NCBI GenBank assembly: GCA_012728915.1
Contig: JAAYEC010000035.1
Span: 1-64,000, forward strand
Reading direction: 5' to 3'
Source of the DNA: Deltaproteobacteria bacterium
GTDB lineage: Bacteria > Desulfobacterota > Syntrophia > Syntrophales > UBA2192
DNA: 64,000 nt
Shown: positions 61,052 through 64,000 of the stretch, in pieces
Numbering within the stretch: the stretch's first letter is position 1
How the letters are laid out: the number at the start of each line of letters is the position of its first letter
The notes under the pieces: generated by a model
The model's input: the letters and a program-made list of their open reading frames with translations, nothing else
Told to the model about the DNA's origin: nothing
Databases searched by the model: none
Position numbers and translations under genes: made by a program

Positions 61052-61966
61052 TTGGATCAGGCGTCAATGCTCAGGCGGATGAAAAAAGCATCGGAGCCCG
61101 GAGACGGAGCGGCCGCTCCCCCGCCGGGTGCCGCGCCGAAGGCGCACGCGCCCCGGCGGTCCACCCGCGTCATCGCCGTCACGAGCGGCAAGGGCGGCGT
61201 GGGAAAGACCAACATCGCCGCCAATCTAGCCTACCATCTCTCCCGGATGGGGAAGAGGACGCTCGTCCTGGATGCGGACATGGGGCTTGCCAACATCGAC
61301 GTGATCCTGGGTCTTGCGCCGAAGTACAACCTGTATCACGTCCTGCGGGGCGAGAAGGCGCTCTCCGACGTGATCGTCCAGGGGCCCGGCGGCATGAAGA
61401 TCCTGCCGGCCACGTCGGGCATCCCGGAGATGGCGGAGCTGTCCCGGGGCGAGAAGCTTGCCCTGCTGGACGAACTGGACGGGCTGGGCAGCGAACTGGA
61501 CTTCATGCTCATCGACACGGCGGCGGGCATAGCGGGCAACGTGATCTACTTCAACGTGGCCGCCCGGGAGATCATCGTCGTCGCCTCCCCGGAACCCACG
61601 TCCATCACCGACGCCTACGCGCTGATCAAGGTCCTCTACAGCCAGCACGGCGAGAAGCGCTTCATGCTCCTTGCGAACATGGTGAAGAACTCGGGCGAAG
61701 CCCGTGAGGTGTTCCTGAAGGTGAGCAACGCCACCTCGCATTTCCTGAACCTCTCCATCGAGTTCATCGGGCACGTCCCGGAGGACACCCGGGTGACCGA
61801 GGCGGTGCGACGGCAGAAGGCGCTCGCGGAGGCCTATCCCGACGCCGCGGCGAGCCGCTGCATCGAGACCATCGCCCGGAAACTCTGCAAGCGCCAGCCC
61901 GAGACCGGGGAGGCGGGAAGCCTGAAATTTTTCTGGAAGTCCATCGTCGAGAAGACATGCGGGTAA
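61052..61966 (+). CDS. flhG: Flagellar number regulator FlhG (FleN, MinD-like ATPase)
   Basis: A 304-residue ParA/MinD-type ATPase. The DQAxxLR motif that activates FlhF is at the very start (DQASMLRRMKK). Then the deviant Walker A SGKGGVGKT, DADMGLANIDVILG, DTAAGI and SPEPTSITDAYALIK. It restrains flagellar number and often antagonises the master regulator. I choose the TTG at 61052 because AGGGAGGTG precedes it and it places DQA directly after the start; ATG 61025 would add nine residues. Confidence 0.93.
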   Translation: MDQASMLRRMKKASEPGDGAAAPPPGAAPKAHAPRRSTRVIAVTSGKGGVGKTNIAANLAYHLSRMGKRTLVLDADMGLANIDVILGLAPKYNLYHVLRGEKALSDVIVQGPGGMKILPATSGIPEMAELSRGEKLALLDELDGLGSELDFMLIDTAAGIAGNVIYFNVAAREIIVVASPEPTSITDAYALIKVLYSQHGEKRFMLLANMVKNSGEAREVFLKVSNATSHFLNLSIEFIGHVPEDTRVTEAVRRQKALAEAYPDAAASRCIETIARKLCKRQPETGEAGSLKFFWKSIVEKTCG

Positions 61967-62685
61967 GGGGTCACGTGAACAAGAAGGACCGGGACAAGCT
62001 GATTCTGAAATACGCCCCCCTCGTCAAGAGCATCGTCGACCGGATTGCCTGCAAGGTTCCCGGGCACGTGGCCGAGCGCGACGACCTCATCAACGTGGGG
62101 GTGATCGGTCTGATCTCCGCCCTGGAGAAATTCGACAAGGGGCGCAACGTCCAGTTCGAGACGTATGCCCGCTTCCGCATCCGCGGCGCCGTCCTTGATG
62201 AGCTCAGGGCGAGGGACTGGCAGCCGCGCTCGGCGAGGAACAAGGACGCCCGGATCGAGAAGGCGATGCTCGCCCTCCAGCGCCAGCTCGGCCGTCCCCC
62301 CGACGAGGCCGAATTGGCCGAGTACATGGAGCTGTCGCTCGAGGATTACCACCAGCTCCTCGACGAGGCCTCGGGCGTCTCGCTGCTCTCGAGCGAGGAC
62401 CTGCCGCCGGATTACTGCGAAAAGTACGCCGCCTACGACGTGCTCGAAAAGATGGATCAGGGCAGCCCCCTGTCGATCCTGGCCCGGGGCGAGGTGAAGA
62501 AGATCCTCAAGGACGCCATCGGGGCGCTCCCGGAAAAGGAGAAGCTGGTGCTGTCGCTGTACTACTACGAGGAACTCACCATGAAGGAGATCGGATGCGT
62601 TCTCAAGCTCACCGAATCGCGGGTCTGCCAGCTCCATTCGCAGGCGGTGCTGCGGCTTCGGGGCCGGGTGAAGGAACTCCGATAG
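61957..62685 (+). CDS. fliA: Flagellar sigma factor FliA (sigma-28)
   Basis: A 242-residue sigma-70-family factor with regions 2 (LILKYAPLVKSIVDRIACKVPGHVAERDDLINVGVIGLISALEKFD), 3 (KAMLALQRQLGRPPDEAELAEYM) and 4 (ALPEKEKLVLSLYYYEELTMKEIGCVLKLTESRVCQLHSQAVLRLR). It transcribes late flagellar genes; two sigma-28 sites are visible in this window. It overlaps flhG by 10 bases. A GTG at 61975 with AAGGGG upstream is an alternative start. Confidence 0.96.
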   Translation: MRVRGHVNKKDRDKLILKYAPLVKSIVDRIACKVPGHVAERDDLINVGVIGLISALEKFDKGRNVQFETYARFRIRGAVLDELRARDWQPRSARNKDARIEKAMLALQRQLGRPPDEAELAEYMELSLEDYHQLLDEASGVSLLSSEDLPPDYCEKYAAYDVLEKMDQGSPLSILARGEVKKILKDAIGALPEKEKLVLSLYYYEELTMKEIGCVLKLTESRVCQLHSQAVLRLRGRVKELR

Positions 62686-62697
62686 GCGGGGCAGCTC

Positions 62698-63339
62698 ATG
62701 GCGCGGCGCGTTGAACTCGATCTTCCGGACAACGACGGGGCGGCGGAGGCCCCGAGGGGCGAAGCCGCAGAGCCGGCCGTCGAGACGGCGCCGGCCCCTC
62801 CGGGTCGGCTGTCGCTTCTCTTCCGGTTCCGCTTTCTCCTGCTCGGCGTCCGTTCATGGTTCAAGCGCCCCGACGCCCCCTTCGACTGGAGGGTTCTCCT
62901 GAACTGGAAAGTCCTCGCGGCAGGGCTTGCGGCGATCCTTCTCGTCTCGGCCGCCGCCGGGTCCTTCGTTTATGTCCGGCAGCAGGAATCGGAGCGGATC
63001 GCCTCCGAACAGGGGACCCCGGCCGCGGCGGCCGCCCCGGCCGTGCGCGAGGCCGTTTTCCCCGATTTCAGCATCGACATCAAGGACGGCAAGGGCCGTT
63101 ACCGATTCCTGCAGTGCGATGTGACGGTCGAGTTTCGCGAGGCTGTGGACCTGACGGAGGAACGCAGGGTGGAGATCCGGAAGGCCATCTACCTCGCGGG
63201 CAGGAGGGGAGTGACTGAATGGATCGGCAGCCCCGATTCCGCCGTGCGCTTCAAGAAGGGCGTGCGCGAAGAGCTGGGAGCCCTCCTGGGGGAGGGAGCC
63301 CTCAAGGAGATCTACGTGACGCGCTACGTGCTGATCTGA
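62698..63339 (+). CDS. FliL-like membrane protein (second copy)
   Basis: A 213-residue protein. Long cytoplasmic N-terminus (1-80), one membrane helix (about 79-99; VLAAGLAAILLVSAAAGSFVYV) and a periplasmic domain. The periplasmic part (FPDFSIDIKDGKGRYRFLQCDVTVEFREAVDLTEERRVEIRKAIY, VRFKKGVREELGALLGEGALKEIYVTRYVLI) follows the FliL/stomatin-like pattern. It is only distantly like the FliL at 51789. By position after fliA it may act on the stator or motor. Family assignment is moderate. Confidence 0.65.
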   Translation: MARRVELDLPDNDGAAEAPRGEAAEPAVETAPAPPGRLSLLFRFRFLLLGVRSWFKRPDAPFDWRVLLNWKVLAAGLAAILLVSAAAGSFVYVRQQESERIASEQGTPAAAAAPAVREAVFPDFSIDIKDGKGRYRFLQCDVTVEFREAVDLTEERRVEIRKAIYLAGRRGVTEWIGSPDSAVRFKKGVREELGALLGEGALKEIYVTRYVLI

Positions 63340-63343
63340 ACGA

Positions 63344-63386
63344 GGCAAAGGGCTAAAGGCCGGGGGCTGAAAGCCAACGGGCAGGA
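63344..63386 (+). repeat. Heptamer-phased G-rich arm
   Basis: Units AGGCAAA, GGGCTAA, AGGCCGG, GGGCTGA, AAGCCAA, CGGGCAG. No C-rich arm; the next gene has its own GGAG site directly after. Confidence 0.72.
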
Positions 63387-63394
63387 GAAAAACG

Positions 63395-63739
63395 ATGAAG
63401 AAGCTCAGACGAACGGCATTGGCGCTCACGCTCATCGTGCTCTATGCCGGGTCGGCCTTTGCCCTCACGGCGGAGGAGGTCATCAAGCTCAGGAAGGCCG
63501 GCGTGAGCGACGAGACGATCCGCCTCATGATCGAACAGGAGCGCGCGGACCGGCAGGACAACCCCGCCGACCGGATCGGGGTCCGGGAGGTCAAGGATGC
63601 CGACGGAGCCCGATCGGTCCTCTACTCGACGGGCAAGCCGTCCGCCCCCGGCCAGAACGAGTCGGAACAGGAAAAGGTCGACAGGGCATGGAAAATGCTA
63701 CGGAACCAGAATGTCATCATCGACGACCGCCGCCGGTGA
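63395..63739 (+). CDS. Small secreted protein of unknown function
   Basis: A 114-residue protein with a signal peptide (MKKLRRTALALTLIVLYAGSAFA). A helical segment follows (LTAEEVIKLRKAGVSDETIRLMIEQE), a pattern common in small periplasmic proteins of this group, then a polar tail. No cysteines in the mature part. It follows the FliL-like gene behind a heptamer arm and ribosome site GGCAGGAG. The function is unknown; it may be part of the flagellar operon only by position. Confidence 0.7.
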   Translation: MKKLRRTALALTLIVLYAGSAFALTAEEVIKLRKAGVSDETIRLMIEQERADRQDNPADRIGVREVKDADGARSVLYSTGKPSAPGQNESEQEKVDRAWKMLRNQNVIIDDRRR

Positions 63740-63857
63740 GGGCGCGCGGCTGCGGCCGCCGGCCGTTGCGCTCGAGGGAATTCCTTGAGCTTTTCGATCC
63801 GATGGTTTAGTGTTTCGGGCTGGCCGGGCGCCATGCCGAAAACCGGAGAAAGAGGAC

Positions 63858-64000
63858 ATGATCAAGACGAGGGAAGCGAAAGAGACGAGGGAGGCCGATG
63901 CATACCGGCTTCTGGAGAGGGAGTTCGAAGGAACGTTCATCGAGGAGCTCATCCCGGGCATCCTGCACAACTTCGCCAATCCTCTCAACGGGATCATCGG
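63858..64000 (+). CDS. Histidine kinase, 5' part only (cut by the window end)
   Basis: Only the first 47 codons are present. They include a charged start (IKTREAKETREADAYRLLE) and an H-box-like segment IPGILHNFANPLNGIIG, where H is followed by F/N and a proline as in HisKA domains. Translation starts at ATG 63858 after AAGAGGAC. No membrane segment or sensor domain precedes the H-box, so it would be a soluble kinase. Assignment rests on this short motif. Confidence 0.6.
   Translation, partial: MIKTREAKETREADAYRLLEREFEGTFIEELIPGILHNFANPLNGII

Overview
The window is a GC-rich chromosomal segment of a flagellated, probably anaerobic Gram-negative bacterium. I place it in Desulfobacterota (former Deltaproteobacteria, possibly the Syntrophia side). 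The evidence is the siroheme-dependent (Ahb) heme route, a flagellar system built on sigma-54 and sigma-28, a small protein resembling the Desulfovibrio FlgM-associated family, and overall gene content. Genus cannot be fixed from the sequence alone.

Region 1 (1-3.2 kb) is defence/toxin territory: the trailer part of a type I-C-like CRISPR array (leader and cas genes lie left of the window), a VapBC toxin-antitoxin pair with a palindromic operator, REP-like hairpins, and a HEPN-fold protein that has lost its catalytic motif. Region 2 (3.2-12 kb) is miscellaneous metabolism: an isochorismatase-fold hydrolase, a zincin, a DUF697 membrane protein, an EamA transporter, an alpha/beta hydrolase, an unrecognised lipoprotein, DUF1846, and a STAS protein coupled to a small Cys protein. 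Region 3 (12.2-15.7 kb) has a RelBE-type operon with a third coupled gene, tRNA-Phe, and prmA-rsmE-RDD.

Region 4 (15.8-25.5 kb) is a nearly complete heme operon on the + strand: precorrin-2 dehydrogenase/ferrochelatase, CcsA/HemX, hemA, hemC, cobA-hemD fusion, ahbC, hemB, ahbD and one siroheme decarboxylase subunit. Glutamyl-tRNA would be converted to siroheme and then to heme b by decarboxylation and two radical-SAM steps; hemL and the second AhbA/B subunit are not here. polA and an unknown secreted protein follow.

Region 5 (29.7-64 kb) is a large flagellar locus: an HD-GYP response regulator, a FlgM-associated protein behind a sigma-28 promoter, two NtrC-type sigma-54 activators and a histidine kinase, then flgBC-fliEFGHIJ-motE, a convergent TPR gene, fliK-flgDE, fliLMNOPQR-flhBAFG-fliA, a second FliL-like protein, and a truncated kinase. 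Five good -24/-12 sites and two sigma-28 sites fit a sigma-54 to FliA cascade.

The most unusual feature is a family of about 17 intergenic elements between + strand genes from 17.3 to 63.4 kb. A G-rich arm with strict 7-nt or 8-nt phasing starts at or inside the upstream stop codon. A C-rich arm with the same phasing usually runs up to the next start codon. I know of no description of these in this group.
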